Positions 23,001 to 38,000 of a stretch of DNA of 64,000 bases are shown here, piece after piece. The position numbers and the translations under genes were made by a program. The stretch is from Asterias rubens (lineage: Eukaryota; Echinodermata; Asteroidea; Forcipulatida; Asteriidae): positions 10,975,036 through 11,039,035 of the forward strand of contig NC_047073.1 of assembly GCF_902459465.1 (NCBI RefSeq), given 5' to 3'. How positions within the stretch are numbered: the stretch's first letter is position 1; each line of letters starts with the position of its first letter. The notes below the pieces were generated by a model. It was given only the letters and a program-made list of their open reading frames with translations, was not told the origin of the DNA and made no database searches.

Positions 23001-26000
23001 ATACTATCAACAGCTCTCCATTGCTCGTTACCAAGTAAGTTCTTATGCTACTATATATTTTGAGTAATTACCAAAGTGTCCAGCCGTCGATTTCACCAAA
23101 CTCATCCTAACTTATGATTAATCCTAGGACTTAGGACGAGTTCAGTTCCGTATGCTTATACGTTTGGACACACTGAACCCATCCTAAGTTAGGACGGGTT
23201 ATCCGTCCTAACTCGAGTTAGGATTAATCCTAGCGTTTCGTGAAATCGGCTGCTGTGCCTTTAAAAAAAATGCCCTGGTAAGACAACTCACCAAACTGTG
23301 CATTAACACTGTCCTGCTCTTCTTTATTACTGAAGCAATACTTTGGTGTGATACGCTGGGTCTCAAACGTGGCCCAGGGGGGTTGTTTCTCTGGCAGTGT
23401 CGGCCGATCCATCAGCTGCACCTCCAGGGTGACGTTGAAGAGGTCGGGAAACTTGTCTGGCTGTTCCATGAAGTCTACATCGTATCTGAGGATCGACGTG
23501 TCACAATAATGAACACCACAAGCATGGACAATTCAACACGACAAACAAAGGTAACAAGCTACAGAATCTAAAGCCTAGTTCAAACTTCATGTGAAACTGA
23601 ATCCCCCCCAAAAAAAACTTGAGGCTGATAGTGACTTACCAGGGTACCCGGGTATGTTTTGGTGGTCCTAACCAATAACTGTATAATCGGCCATTGGTTA
23701 ACTTATTGGCCAATGACAAACAGTTTTGGTTACGACCGTCAAAACACACCCTAGATGCCTTTTACCACACATTGACGGAAGAAAAACTGTTATGATTTCA
23801 CCTGCGGGTGAAGTCCGAACAAGGGTTAATAAGTGACATACCCTAATTTATCTGATTGATCTTAATTTTGTTTAAAATAAGTAAGAAAAAACATAATTTA
23901 AATTTCAATAACAAAACAAGAACAAATACACAAGGCCTTTTTTAAACAAATTTTAAAAGCTGTTACAGAGGTAGTTTCAAGAATGAAATATAATTGGACA
24001 ATATAATATTTAATACTACATATTCAAATATATCTGGATATCATATTCAAAAAACATCTTTAACTATCAAGCAGTACACTAAACATAAAGGAAATATACA
24101 ACAAACTTTCCATTACAACATTTGCACAAAGAAATACAATCGACATTGCTGAATAAAAACATATGGAATCGAGTTACAAAGCAAACAATACAATAAATTT
24201 CAATCTACAAATCACCAACCGATAGCTCATAGCTCATCAACTTGTGATCGGTGGTTCGAATTCCACCCGAGTAATCGGCCTTTGGATTTTTGTTTTTCAC
24301 ATGAAGTATACAGTTCTTAATGCACATCAGTGTATGGGTAAATGCAAATAGTTTTCTTTAACCCTGATGCAAATTTAGCATATAACTTTTAATGTTGCAT
24401 GTCACAAAATATCAATTCAGAAATGCTTTGAAGTACAATAGAATAAGAATTGAGACTGCATTCAGCATTGGTTGTCATCTCTACACATTGCATTGATGTT
24501 GGATTTCGACAGGGTGCCTGTTATTAAAAAGCAACTTTAATGACAGGATATTTAAAGGGCATCTCTTTAAAGGGGAAGTCTTACTTTGTAAATTGTATCG
24601 TGTGGGATCCCTCCGGCACAAAACCAGCATGGAACTGGAACTGGAACATTTTCATTGCTGTCACCTTTAAATGGAAAATGGAAGAGGGAAAAGGGAATTA
24701 GCTATCACAATAAAATTGACATACAGTGTTTATGCGATGGTACTGGCCTCATCTCTCGACCACACGGCAGTTACATGGCAAAACAGCTCAACTTGAAAAA
24801 TGACGTTTTGAGAAAAGCAAGCACAGAGATAATTTGTTTTGCCATAAACAAAGTGTCAAAAGAAAGTGTCAAAAGAGGTCGAGATAAGGAATGTTATATT
24901 CACATCCATACATAGTATGCCTTTGAAACTTTGAAATGGAAAAAAAAAAACGCTCTCAATTTACCTAGAAATGATCTTATATAAGAAACCAAAATTGTTG
25001 AGTTAGGCACAGTAGAAAGTCTTTCTCAAACCCTACATGACACTATGGGCATGACAGTTCACAGAAGCAGTTTCCTCCACGTCTGATTGAAAGATCCTCT
25101 TATTTCACATAGCAATGGTTTACAAGGTGATGTGGCACAATCTGTAGCCAATCAAACAAGAAACACTGGGGCGAACCTCTTCTCTGAATGATAAATGTAC
25201 TGGGTTCTTTGACAAGCAATACACAACACACAGGAGCAACTACTTCATGTCCCATCTGAAGGATCAAACCAAACAAATTTGTTTATGCCTGTTTTGCCCA
25301 CAACAAGGCTAAAAGCCACTCTTGGAATGGGGCTACAAGAGATTGATATTCCTCTTAAAAAAGTCTAGATTGTACGATGGAGGGAAACAAGCAGCAATAA
25401 CAGTTAGTGTCCCATTCTGAAGGAGGAGAGATACATGTACATAATAGTTCAACGTTTTGCTTATGGACATGAGTGTCAAGATCAGGACTTGAACAAACAC
25501 TCAGAAATACAAGGGGCCGATTTCACAGCACTGCTTTAGCAGAAAGTTTTGCTTAAAGGAACACGTTGCCTTGGATCGGTCGAGTTGGTCTTTGAAAATC
25601 GCTTGTTATAATATGCATATGGGTAGAAAGATGCTGTAAAAGTAGAATAAAATGATCCACACAAACATGCCTCGAAATTGCACGGTTTTCCTTTTACCTC
25701 GTCGACTAACACGGTCGGCCATTTATGGGAGTCAAATTTTTGACTCCCATAAATGGCCGACCGTGTTAGTTCGCACAGTAAAAGGAAAACCACGCAATTT
25801 CGAGGCAAACTTGTGTGGATCATTGTATTCTGCTTTTAAATTATCTTTCCAACCATATGCATTTTATAACAAACGGTTACAAATGCTTTTTTATGGACCA
25901 ACTCGTCCGATCCAAGGCAACGTGTTCCTTTAACAATGTCTGCTAAGCAAAAACAGCCAGGATATCAGTCACAGATTGAGTATGTGACATGGTGTTTTGG

Positions 26001-29000
26001 CTGGCAACCTCATTCTGAAGCATAATTTTGTTGTGCTTAGCTTCCTTTTCTGCTTAAGCAGCTCTATGAAATTGGGACCAGAGCTTGAGTCCAGTGTGCT
26101 TGACCGCTCGGCCAAAGACACAAGTTCAATCATGAATACCAACCTTTCCCTGCACTTTGCCACCGAATGTTGATCTTGCATGGTACACCATCAGCGTCAC
26201 ATCTCCAAAGATGGACTTGTCTATTGGTATCTCTGCCCAACCATCATCAACGACATAGCCCCTAGAAAAAAAAATAACAGTTTATTATTGTGACTACATT
26301 ATTAAGAGCAGGACAGTTCTTTTCAGAACTGAGAAGTCTCGCGAATTCTGAAAAATCTACTGTGTGGTAGTAGAATATATAGCAAGACAAGTTCTCAAAA
26401 GAATATAATTAAACCAGTAAGAAGATATGCATTGGTGTTACCGCAAACCAAATATTTTATTTCAAGTTCATGTTACTATTCAAGATCAGCCAAAGTTTTT
26501 AACATTTTCACAGTCGAATAAAGAATATGACAGGGTGGATGGAGTTGAAGGCTGTGTAAGATTTTTAAAGGGTGGGCAAAATTTTGATATGTCAGTGTTG
26601 TTTCGAATGCTTACTTTATTTTCTCATATTCCTGTGACGTCGTAAGGATCCGATCCTCTCCAAAGTACAGCTCAACAAAAGGACGGCAACCATTCCTAGA
26701 ATGATAAAATGAGACGGGACATCAGGTTAAGAAGCAAACCACTAGGGCCCAATTTCATAGAGCTACTTAGCACAAAAATTTGCTTAGCATGAAATTTCTT
26801 CCAGTGGTAAAAACAGGATTACAAACCAAATTTCCATTTGTTGCATATTGCTTGTTACAGGTATTCACCTGTCGTTTGCTTATCCTGAAAATCACGTGGA
26901 AATTTGGTTGGTATTCCTGTTTTTATCAAGGCAAAAAATTTCATGCTAAGCAAATTTTTGTGCTTAGCAGCTCTATGAAATTGGGCCCAGGGTCCCGATT
27001 TTATAGAGCTGCTATAGCACAAAAAATAGCTAACCACAATAAAAGTAAGCTTATCAGATTAAGGCTACCAGTCAAAATACCATTCCACGGGTACAATTTG
27101 TGACTGGTATCCTTCTTATTTTTGTTTAGCAGAAGTAGCAAGAAGTTTTTGCTGCTCAAGCAGCTCTATCAAATTAAGCCCCCAAAAATGGTTCTGAGAA
27201 GAACCAGCTTGAAGAAAACCGACCTTTCAAATGGTTTGCTCTACCAGACAAAACGCTGTTTGATTTGGTTACTCATAACTACAGTGTTATTAAAACGCCT
27301 GTTCAAAATAAGCAGAATTCATCATTATACACCATCATCAGTGTTGTAGCTAGACCAATTTTAGTGGTGGGCTCTAAATCCAATTCATTCTACCAAGGGC
27401 GAGCGGCTCAACAAAGTTTTTTATGTTTAGATATAGGCCCATTATTGCTTAAGTGCAATCTGGGAGATATCTGAGCTGGGCAGCACAGTGTATTTTGCCC
27501 ACCGTGGCTACAACACTAACCATTATCAATCGGCTGTTGGGCAGGCGGCTTCAAGCTTCTTCCAATTACTGCTATCTTAGGCAAGTGTTGTGATTTGCTC
27601 TGGTTGCAATATGCCTTCACTATCTCCGAGCAAGCTCTAAAAGCATTTGTTAAAAATGACATGCTCTCTCGATACATGACCTATTACCAACCTCATTTTA
27701 TTGTAGAGTGGAACAGGCATCAGCGACAGTTTCTTAATCTTCAAGACTTTGTCGTGAGGGAAGATGGGTGACTCTGGGTCCATCATATTACAGATGTACT
27801 CCATGTATCTAGGGGAGAATGAAGATATTTGTCAAATTATGCTAAGTAATCTTCTTAATAAAGATTCTTAATCGCCAAGACTGAAACATGACTCAGACTG
27901 TGTGTTCTAATTCTTATTATTCTTACTTCGTGAACATAACCACAGGATAACAGGGATTCGAACCCACACCAAGATAACTTAAATACCGAAAAACACAAGT
28001 CCTGTGCACTTAACTGCTCGGCCATGACAGGCCAGAAAATATTAAAGTATTTTGACCAATGACACAACAAGAGCCATAATCCCTTCAACATAAAGTTGGT
28101 AACCTTTAGGAATCTGCACCGACTTTAAAGAGGTTTTTTTACGGGTAGAAATACCTCTTCTGCGATGGGATGACGCCGGGTGGGCCTCGTTTGCTTGTGA
28201 ACATGTACAAACTCGCTTCTGTTGTCTTGAAGAATCTACAGAATGAAAAGAACGCTGAGACGACAGTTGCCGATGACGCCTTGCCATCCTGAGGTAAAAT
28301 GAGACAAGTAGAATAACAAAAGGAGTATTTATTACACTGCTTGTTTATTTATTTATTTATTTTGGCTTTAAAACACAAAACATGGTCGGTAGTATCACTA
28401 ACTAATACTAAAAAAGACATGCTTTCAAAATCAAACCTTAAGGTTTTACATAGACTGTCCAAAAATGAAAACCTAGGGTAGTTAGATATAAGAAATAACC
28501 CACAAATGCTATTATAAAAGTACAATTAGCAATGTAAAAGTAATCACAGAGAAGTAGACAAATAAGATACACATGACAAAAAAGGTTTTAAAGACAGAGC
28601 ATACATTATCACATAAAATTAGCAAAAAACTGGAACGATGGATTAACAGTCGAACATATTTCTATCATCCCTTGATAGCAAGTTCAAATTAGATCCCCCC
28701 AAAAATCTGAGCCTTACCAGACAGTGAATGGCGCAAACATTGTTGGGATCTTTCTGCAACCACAGGTACATATTCCTACAGATCGTGTAGAGAAGAACCA
28801 GGCTAGGTGCTCGTCTGGCTGACCAACCACACTCCAACACCTGCACACAAAATTTAAAAATATATGTAAAATATTGACATTTTTCTACCCTTTTCTTGTA
28901 AGTTAACATACTCTCCTCGTCTCGTTGGTTATAATTAGAGCAGCAAGCTTGTTAAAACTTTGAGACCAATTAAGAACTCAATTAGTGTCAAGTTAAGCAA

Positions 29001-32000
29001 AAGTAGTAGTCCCAGCCGATTTCCTACCTTCCACACAGGTGGTAGTTAAAAAGCAGGACAGTTTTTTTCATAGAACTGAGAAGTCTCCCCAATTCCGAAA
29101 ATCTACTCCGCGGTAGTAGAATATAAAGCAAGACAAGTTATCATATTCTACCTGGCAAGTAGGTACCAACGGTGCTACCGCAAACCAAATATACATTGAT
29201 ACCTCACCATGCTATGTCTCAAATCCCATAAACATAAGAAGCTTGCACTATATGAACCCCAAGCTGCTCATTGTTTTTCTCTCACTCACCCTGTTGTTGA
29301 ACTTCTCCTTCCTGTAGGACCTCGGGGTAAGATTAAAGACGTAGTAACGATCATGATGTCTGGAGTCCAGGTAGTTCTTCACATCATCAATGTGGTTTTT
29401 GTAGGCCGACTCCAGACCCTCGGCTGGGAATGACATCACGATGATGCGACTCGTGATGTAGTTTAGATCAAGCTCCGCCTTGGCATAGCTGTGGGTGATC
29501 AAACATCACAACAAATTTTGTAAGTAAATTATCATTTATTATTGTGTTTCAGTTCAATTATCTTATACTTTGGAAAAGAGTAAAGGCAGGAAGATTTTTT
29601 TTATTTTTTTTTTATAGATAATGAAGATCGCAGGGGAAGACCAGCCCCTGATTTCACAAAACTTTACTCAACAGCTTTTAGTCTATTTGCCCAAAATTGG
29701 TTGAAAAGTTGTTTACCACTTACACAGTAAATCTTACTGTCGTGGACTTGCACAGTTGCGTAAAGTTTTATGAAATTGGCTCCTGGACTAAAACGATCAA
29801 GGAAAGAACAACATGAAAGAGTCTGACAGAGGGCTACATCCTGCAGTGGATGGATGACGCCTAGGTACAAGGCACAAGGTACATATTACTAGGTACAAGT
29901 TACTAGGTACAAGTTGCTAGGTACAAGGAACTAAGTACTGGTACAAGGAACTTAGTACTGGTACAAGGTACAAGGTACAAGGTACAAGGAACTAGGTATT
30001 AGGTTCTATGATAATAATAATAACAAATTCTTATATAGAGCATTTCACAATAAACCATATCAATGCGCTTTACATTAGTCCCCTGGTCATTGGGCCAATA
30101 AACATCCCTTTAATCTTTCTCAGCTCCCATTAGGGAGTATACAGCCCCGAGCTGCCGTGGCGCTCCGTAAGCTTTCATTCACAATATCAACCTCTACCCT
30201 CGCAGGTACCCATTTATACCCCTGGGTGAAGAGAACAATTAGAGTAAAGTATCTTGCTCAAGGACACTAGTGTCACGACCGGGATTTGAACCCACACTCC
30301 GGTGACTTAGCACCAGAACTTGAATCCGATGCTCTTAACCACTCGGCCGCGACACTCAATATACAAGATACAAACATGGAAATTTAAAAATACAGTTGAA
30401 CAACTAACGAGTCATATCAAAATGCGAGGGGAAGCTTATCAGAAGTCTCTCCCACCCGTGAGGGCAGAGGTCAAAGTTCACCTTGCAACAGTGTGAGCCA
30501 TTTTACTGGACGTGTCTTTGAGATTTCTGAAGAGATTGCCAGCTCCCCCTTTCATCATCCCCAAGAAGCTGCTCCCGTTTGCGGTGTCAGCGGCGGGATC
30601 AGCTACAGAAAGAAAATAACAGAGAGAACAAATCTTGAATTAAAGGGCAATTTTTAGGGTTGTTAATTTTTAAATTGTAAACATGGGGTCTCAATGGTTA
30701 CCGTGTATGGACATTTACTAAAAGGTATTACACAGGACTGGTGAGGATTACAATTACCATCCTTTCTGTGAAATATTTTCCTCTAAAATGAAGGCATATT
30801 GGAGAGAACTGTATCAAAACTTTTTCTTAAATGAAAATGTGAAAACGTGTTTAAAATGACTGTTTTCTCCATACAACTGATCAGGCCAAAGTTGTCACAG
30901 GTTTATTAGTTCATTTACAGTTGATCACACAAAACATGGACACATTCTGTAACTATTTTCTCAGCTCTACCGATCCTGTATAACACCTTGAGTATTAAAC
31001 TATACTCAATGGACAATACTCACTCTGTGTAATTATTACACACATTCTTCAAAAATTTGAGTATTTTTTTCATTTTCACAGGTAATAAAAATCACAAATC
31101 ACAATAAAACTGAATGTCCTCAACAAAATAATAGTGTACATCTTTCTTTAATACAACATGATCATCAGGGGGGCAACACACTGAAGTTTTTTCCGTCAGA
31201 AAAATACAAAGTTTTTGAACCAATTATGCCCTTAAGCAAGACACTTAAAAGCCAGCTACCTGAGGTCTCAGCAGGCCTCCTTGCAGGACTGGCCGGTGTA
31301 GCTGCACTCCTTGCCGGTCTGTTAGCCAGCAACGCCAGGGGACATTTCAGAACGGTATTCCGTGCGGCTGCTATTTCTTGAATCTGAGCCAAGATGACGG
31401 CGATCGGTGGTCTGTTCCGTGGATCCACCTGCAGCATCGCACCTTCAGAGACAAAGTGAGATTTACACCAATAAAATAAATTAATTGCTTGAGAATTGAA
31501 TTTAGACTGAATCCAAACTAAAATTTAAACGATATGGAAGTGGCAGAGAAGGGAAGATTGTCAACATTCTTTTGAAACTATTGCAAAATTTTGCAACTTT
31601 CCAGCAAAACCCGACAGAATTGGGTTGTTGTACATTCTGTTTCTCTGTTTTACTGATACGTTTTATGCTTCAACTGAAAAGTTTACCAAAATTGAATGCT
31701 TTGAGAAAGTAAAGGAATACATTCTCAGAGCATGTTCAGTCGGTTGATCGAACTTGACTAGATGTCACTTTCGGACACTGCATGGATAAAATTGCAAGTC
31801 CATCTAGATCAACCTAGCCCCCAAAAACATTTTTCTAGTCCAAATTAGATTGCCATTTACCTCACAGTTTTGGCAGAAAGGTAAACTGGGGTATGTTTAG
31901 TAAATCTTAATCACAGTTAACACTTAAATGATTAGTTGGATGATAAATGTATTGTTCAATACACAAATAATTTATACATTTAACAAAACTGAATTGACTA

Positions 32001-35000
32001 GTCAGTCCAGTTGATGCAATTGAGTGGAAAGCAGACCACATGGTTTAAATCTCATAAGACAAAAGGTCAGCGGTCAAACTTTCTCAGTGATGTGAACAAT
32101 TGCAACTTGATGTGAACATGCAACTTACGAATCAAATCATGTAGTACGACAAATTCTTTATCGGACTCTGGTATGGAATAGTTGGCATTGATGATTCTTA
32201 ATTTGGCAGAATCCTCAAACGGGTGCTGACCAAAACACAGCATGTAGAGAATACAACCAAGAGCCTGCAGAAGAAACCAGTAATAAAATGGCATATCTGA
32301 ATCAGTGGCTACAGCTATGGCTCCGACTGTTGCAGAGGATGTTGCTTGGGACATTCTATATTTCAAAGCACGTTGACATGAAAATTAAGCAATAGCCGTA
32401 GCTGTAGCCACAAATTCAGATATGGCCTTAGTTATGAGCAACAGAAATACCATATTCTGCCGTTGATTTCACAAAACTCTTCCTAACTTAAGACTAATCT
32501 TAGGACTTAGGACGAGTCCCAACCCTGCACTGTAGCATGCAGACCTTAAGATTAATCCTAAGTTAGGACGAGCTACTCGTCCTAACTCGAGATAAGACGA
32601 GCCCTAACTCTGTGTGAAATCGACGGCAGGTTCACAAGAGACACAGGTATGACTATAGTGCTAGCTTTGATTGACTATAATTATTTGTGTGACAGAAAAA
32701 CATACAAATGAAAGGGTGACTAAGGGTTTTATTTAAACCTGTAAATATTTCAACAGATTAGGTTCCCATTTCAGTGAAAACAATCAATAATTAAAGTATT
32801 TAATAACCAGTTATCAGAAACCAGAAATCAATAATCAATAATAAGAAATTATCAATTGATAATTGATATCCAGTAATCAGTCAGATCAGTAGCTAGCTAT
32901 CAACATTAAAAAATAAGTTTGGTGATAAACAATATTAAAGTCATCAGTAATCTACATCCAGTAATCAAAAATCGATCGACAATCAATAATCCATAATCAA
33001 TGACCAATAGTAAAGCGTTGTCAAGGTTCCTTTGTAGGTCATCTCTTACCCATATATCCATGTTCTCATTGATAGGGAAATTACTGTACAGATCCAACAT
33101 CTCTGGTGTTCGGTACATTGGTGTGGTATGCCGAGCAAGCTGTAGAACAGAAAGAGACATCCATAAATTGATTGCACAAGACATCATTGACCGCCATCTT
33201 TGATGACGACAAATGATGGTAAATCCTGGATCCCATGATTGATTTACAAGGATCCTCCCTCACTCTAACAAAGTCAAACACCACGGGCAGTTAAGAGCAC
33301 CGAATTCAAGCTCTGCTGATTCTTGTGTGGGTTCGAATCCCGGTCGTGACACTTGTGTCCCTGAGCAAGACACTTAACTATTATTGCTTCTCTCGACCCA
33401 GGGGTAAATGGGTACCTGTGAAGGCAGAGATGGTTCTTGTGATTGATTTAGCCGAGTAGCGCGCATTTGTTGCACGCGGCTGTACACTCCCCAGGGAGCT
33501 GAGATGGTTTAAGGAGTGAATTAAGGCCCAGTGACCAGGGGTAATAATGTCGGAAGCGCTTTGAGACACCCATTCGGGAGTGAAAAAGCGCTATATAAAC
33601 TCAAAATATTATTATATTTTATTATTACCATAGTAACTCAACACCCAGACTAATGGATTCTGATTACACTGGTATAACCCAGGGAGATTTAGGCATGATC
33701 AGCTCGCTGGTGCAGTCTTTAATCACACAGAATAAAATATTAGACATGCAGTTGGATTTTGAAGGGCTTGGGTGGTTTAGGTTCAAAATTGTTGGACTCT
33801 GATTATAGTGGTATGCTTTAGGATCCCATGTAAAGCATAAATCAGTTTTACCAAGTGCAGACCTCAGTCCAACGAAATCAAACAATACATGCATTTGGAT
33901 TTTGAAGGGTTTGGGTGTGGTTAGGGTCTTCCTTACCTCATCTTCAAGCAAGCTTCTCTTGAGTGACGTCCATGTCTCGTCAGGGGTGTAAGATTTCAAA
34001 CTGGCACTTCCAAAGTCACAGAGTTTGATTGTTCCTTTCGGGCCAACCAAAAGGTTCTCCAACTGGGGGATGCAAAAACATTGACATTAGAAGTTTATCA
34101 AACAAGAATGGTAAAATAAATTTGAGTGAGCTGCTCCAATAATAGGGGAATTACATGTACATGTTTACAAAAAGAGCCACAGAGCCAGGGGCCGATTTCA
34201 CAAAGAACTAAGATTGGTTGTAACTGCAAATCAATCGTAGTTGCTAAGTAAAATGTGATGTCACAATACAAATCACTATGATGATACTGAAAATATGACC
34301 AGTGCAGTATCCTGCCTGCCAGACAAGCCAAAGAATTTACAAGGTCACACTTATTGTAAACAATGTTCACATGGTCTATAGTAAACACATTTTGCTGTAT
34401 GAATCAATGAGAACAATTAAGAATGTGCTTGTTGATGGGATGTTGCCCAAACCATGGCAAAATGATCCAGTGTTAAAAGAGATATTATTGACTGTCTTTA
34501 AGAACAGAAGTGTACTGCACACCCCTCTTTCAACTCCCCAACCCCTCCCCACACACCCACAAGGAAAACAGTGTATGGGTTAGGATTACAGCAAAGGAGG
34601 GTAGGAGTGGGGATGGGGGTACAAGGTGTAGCGATTGGGATAGAGGTTGGGGTAGGGTAGGTGGCAATTGCGCCTGCAGGTCTTTTGCATTGTCATTCAT
34701 CTATGTAGGGCAGAATTTTGATGGTCCATTATTCCAGCACCTGATATGGCTGTGCAATTGCTGCCCGATTACCGATGGCTGCGCGAACAAAAGATCGAAC
34801 AGATCAGGCTACCACATCAATCATTGAACATGCCCAACACATATACATATCACCTCTGTACGACAAGAAATTCAATGAATATTCATCCTTGACACTTCAT
34901 GAATATTCAAGACCCCATCACCCACTCACCTTCAGATCCATGTGTGTGATCCCCGGCTTCTGTTTGTGCATGTGACCCACGGCCCGACACGTCTGGAAGA

Positions 35001-38000
35001 AGATCTGAAGAACCTCCTCGCAGGTCAAGGGCACCCCCTTGCACTGAATGGCATCGACGAGGGCGCCGCCCGTACACAGCTCCATCAGAACGAGGAACTC
35101 CGACTGCCCATTGTCCGATTCCTCTTTCCCGATAGAGGCTGCCGACACAAACTGGACTATGTTGGGATGGCCGGATAATTTTTTCTGAATGTACTCGTTA
35201 AGGTGGATTGACACATGATGTTACTAGCTAAACCAATTATAATTGAATTACATAGTTCGCGTAAAGTCTGTACACATGTACAAATCGAGATCTGCATATT
35301 TATTGATCTACACCATATCTACAGTTTGCTTACATCTATTGATTGGAACCAATAAAGGCTTAAATGGCAGATCTCATAGCATGCAAATCTGCTAAGCATA
35401 GACACACCTTGATTAAGGAAAACGGGTAACACCAGCCACAATGTCAAGAAATATTTATTGCTGCAACCTAGCGAATTAATTTGTTAAGCAATATTCTAAT
35501 TCTACATGTATTTAACATGTTACGAAGTCTGTACATGAAGATACACTGGACCCAATTTCATAGAGCTGCTAAAGCAGAAAACAGTGCTTAAACATTTTTC
35601 TAATAAAAAAAAAGCAGGATACCAATGCCACATGGAATTTCAAATAGTAACCTTATTGTTGTAAGCACAATTTGGTTATGCTTACATGTAGCTACTTGTT
35701 GTGCTTTGCATGGGCTTTATGAAATTGGGTCCTATCTTTCTAGGCCCTGCCCAGACAATGCATTCTTATCAAAGTTTGATCTTCATTTTTGTAATACTAT
35801 GAAGTTTTTTCTTAAAAAAAGGCACCAGCATGATAGAAAATCTAAAGATCAGCTACTAAAACTCTTCAAGAAAATGACAGAGAGACATGGCGGAAATTGC
35901 CTCCATGAAGCACTAGGCCTGAAGCAAATGACTGTTGTAATGTAACTAATCAAATGTGACCGAAGGCACAATGAAATTGAATTTAAATTAGCCTTTTGTC
36001 AAGGTTTTCAGGGCTTTGACAGTTTTGTAAATTGTAGAGCCGCGTTCCCAACCAACTGGAAGACGCGGTCTCCCCTTCCAGTCGCTTGGATAGCGGTTCT
36101 ACATAGGAAGTTGTCCAACCCAGGAAGGCCTTGGTGAACAGCTAGTAAAAAGTCAATCTATGGTCAAACCAAGGAATCAAGTCACGACAAAGACAGGAAA
36201 TTTGTCTGAGTTTTATCTGTATTTGTCTAGCCACAAACTGACTGTATAAACACAACTTTGTTTGAATGATAGACTTATGCCATAAAGTGTGTACTGAGCA
36301 ATAAAACACACAGAGAAGTGATCTTGAGTTTGTGGTTATTGTCCCATTATACACATAATAAACAACAATGACTATATGAATGTGTTAGCATATAATACAT
36401 TACAAGAAAACATAAAACAACCATACAACATAGAATTTAGCATTTATACAAGCATAATGCCCGGTTCATACTTCCTGCGAATGCTTCGTGCGAAGCTAAT
36501 TGAAGTGACAACTCTGTTTGCCCTGGGAATAATTTGCAAGAGTTGAGCACAACAATCGTGCATATTTTGTTAAATTGAAACATCCCCTAGCTACTACTAC
36601 ATGTATATCATCCATCTTGGGGTTTTGAATGATGGATAAATAAACTACTGCAATGCCTCGAATTACTGCAATGCCCAGATAGCCCAAGTCCTTCTATTTC
36701 CTTCACTTTCAGGAAAGAGGATAGCTTTATATGATTAACTACATGACACAGAAATAATATTAAATGGAAACTAAGAATCCTGTTTTGAACCCAGTTGGAC
36801 TATTTCTAATAAAGTTGGACTAAGTTCTTATGTAGTTAGACCAAGGACTGCATTACTATACAAAACCCAAATGATTTGGCTGATAGTCATAAATGATCGT
36901 ATGCATAATAAGTGTATTAAATCTTAGTTGAGGGGTAGACTTTGTTAGTTTAGACCGAAAACAGATTCAAACAAACAAACAAACCCAGGGGAATTTCCTG
37001 TGAATAGAAATAACGTTTTGTCTGACCCAATGCCTTGTTTTATCAAACAGAATAAAGGTCAAGTTGACTTTTTCCCTTGTAGGCCTAAGTACATTTTTAG
37101 AAGACAAGATTTGTATTGTTTTAAAAGGCACTTCCAACCAGCATCTCTCTCTCTCTCGATACAGAAAATGCACATATAGAATTTGTATGGCAGTGGTGGT
37201 CGAGCGGTTAATTAAGAGCACCGGACCCAAGCTCTGGTATCTCTAATTTAAGCAGAGTGTGGGTTCCAGTCCTGGTCATGTCACTTGTTTCCGTGAGCAA
37301 GATGCTTCATCATAATTGCTTTGGATGGGACATTTTAAGCCATACACTTGTACAAAACACATGTAGGTCCCATGTACTAGGATTGGTAATGCATAAATAA
37401 AAAAAACAGAACACTTAGGCCCTATCATGAAGAAGTTGGTGTTTCTGGTTCACATAGCAAGCACCCTTGTTTACAGGTTTACTCAGGCTTGCGAGCTGTA
37501 AGCGATTATGTCACTTAGAGGCATCGTTGGTTTCATTACCAGAAATGTAATAAATTTAATTGTATTTTTCAGCAAAGTTATAAAAAGTTTCTCACTAAAA
37601 ATATGGTCAGTCAGGGCAACGGCATTTCAGCACCACACAAATCACCCACTTGATTACCGCAATAAAATTAACTTGATATAGATCATTAATTTTCACTTTA
37701 ACCTGAGAGTCAACGAATTGAATAAGATTTTTAATGAAAGGTGTGCTTTACCGAAAACAAAATGATGGAAAAAAATTAACTCTTCTAAAAGATACATGTA
37801 TTCTAAAAGATATTTTTCATTTTGAGCCGTATTGCCCAGTGTAGAGAAAGTGAAAGTAAATTTCATCCATTTCTCATCTATGTAGAAGAAGCAATTGTTC
37901 ATCATACAATGGCTCACTTTTCAAAATAGCCTGCCGTATATTTTGTCTAGCGGAGTATATTGTGTCTAGCGAAAACTGCTATGGGCTAATAAAAAAGTAA

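Noticed and set aside
24658..24659. Acceptor GACAG for GAK exon 16
   Set aside because: It breaks the frame; the acceptor 6-8 bases further out (exon ending 24664) restores [13 protein letters not shown].
25536..25933. Similar ORFs on both strands around 25536-25933 and 56530-56733
   Set aside because: They are produced by the palindromic TTAA element; the same DNA reads alike on both strands.
28236..28241. Splice acceptor CTGTAG inside GAK exon 12
   Set aside because: Reading through it continues the conserved HCLDGKASSA...FCRFFKTTE sequence, so the exon runs on to 28288.
33300..33380. tRNA gene candidates (also near 6540, 7770, 24230, 27965, 30280, 37220, 42800, 63190)
   Set aside because: They keep a B box but lack a full cloverleaf and continue into shared SINE bodies, so they are SINE heads.
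35625..35945. Plus-strand 106-aa ORF in GAK intron 3
   Set aside because: Its 5' part is repeat sequence (35547-35731), and no splice or family support was seen.
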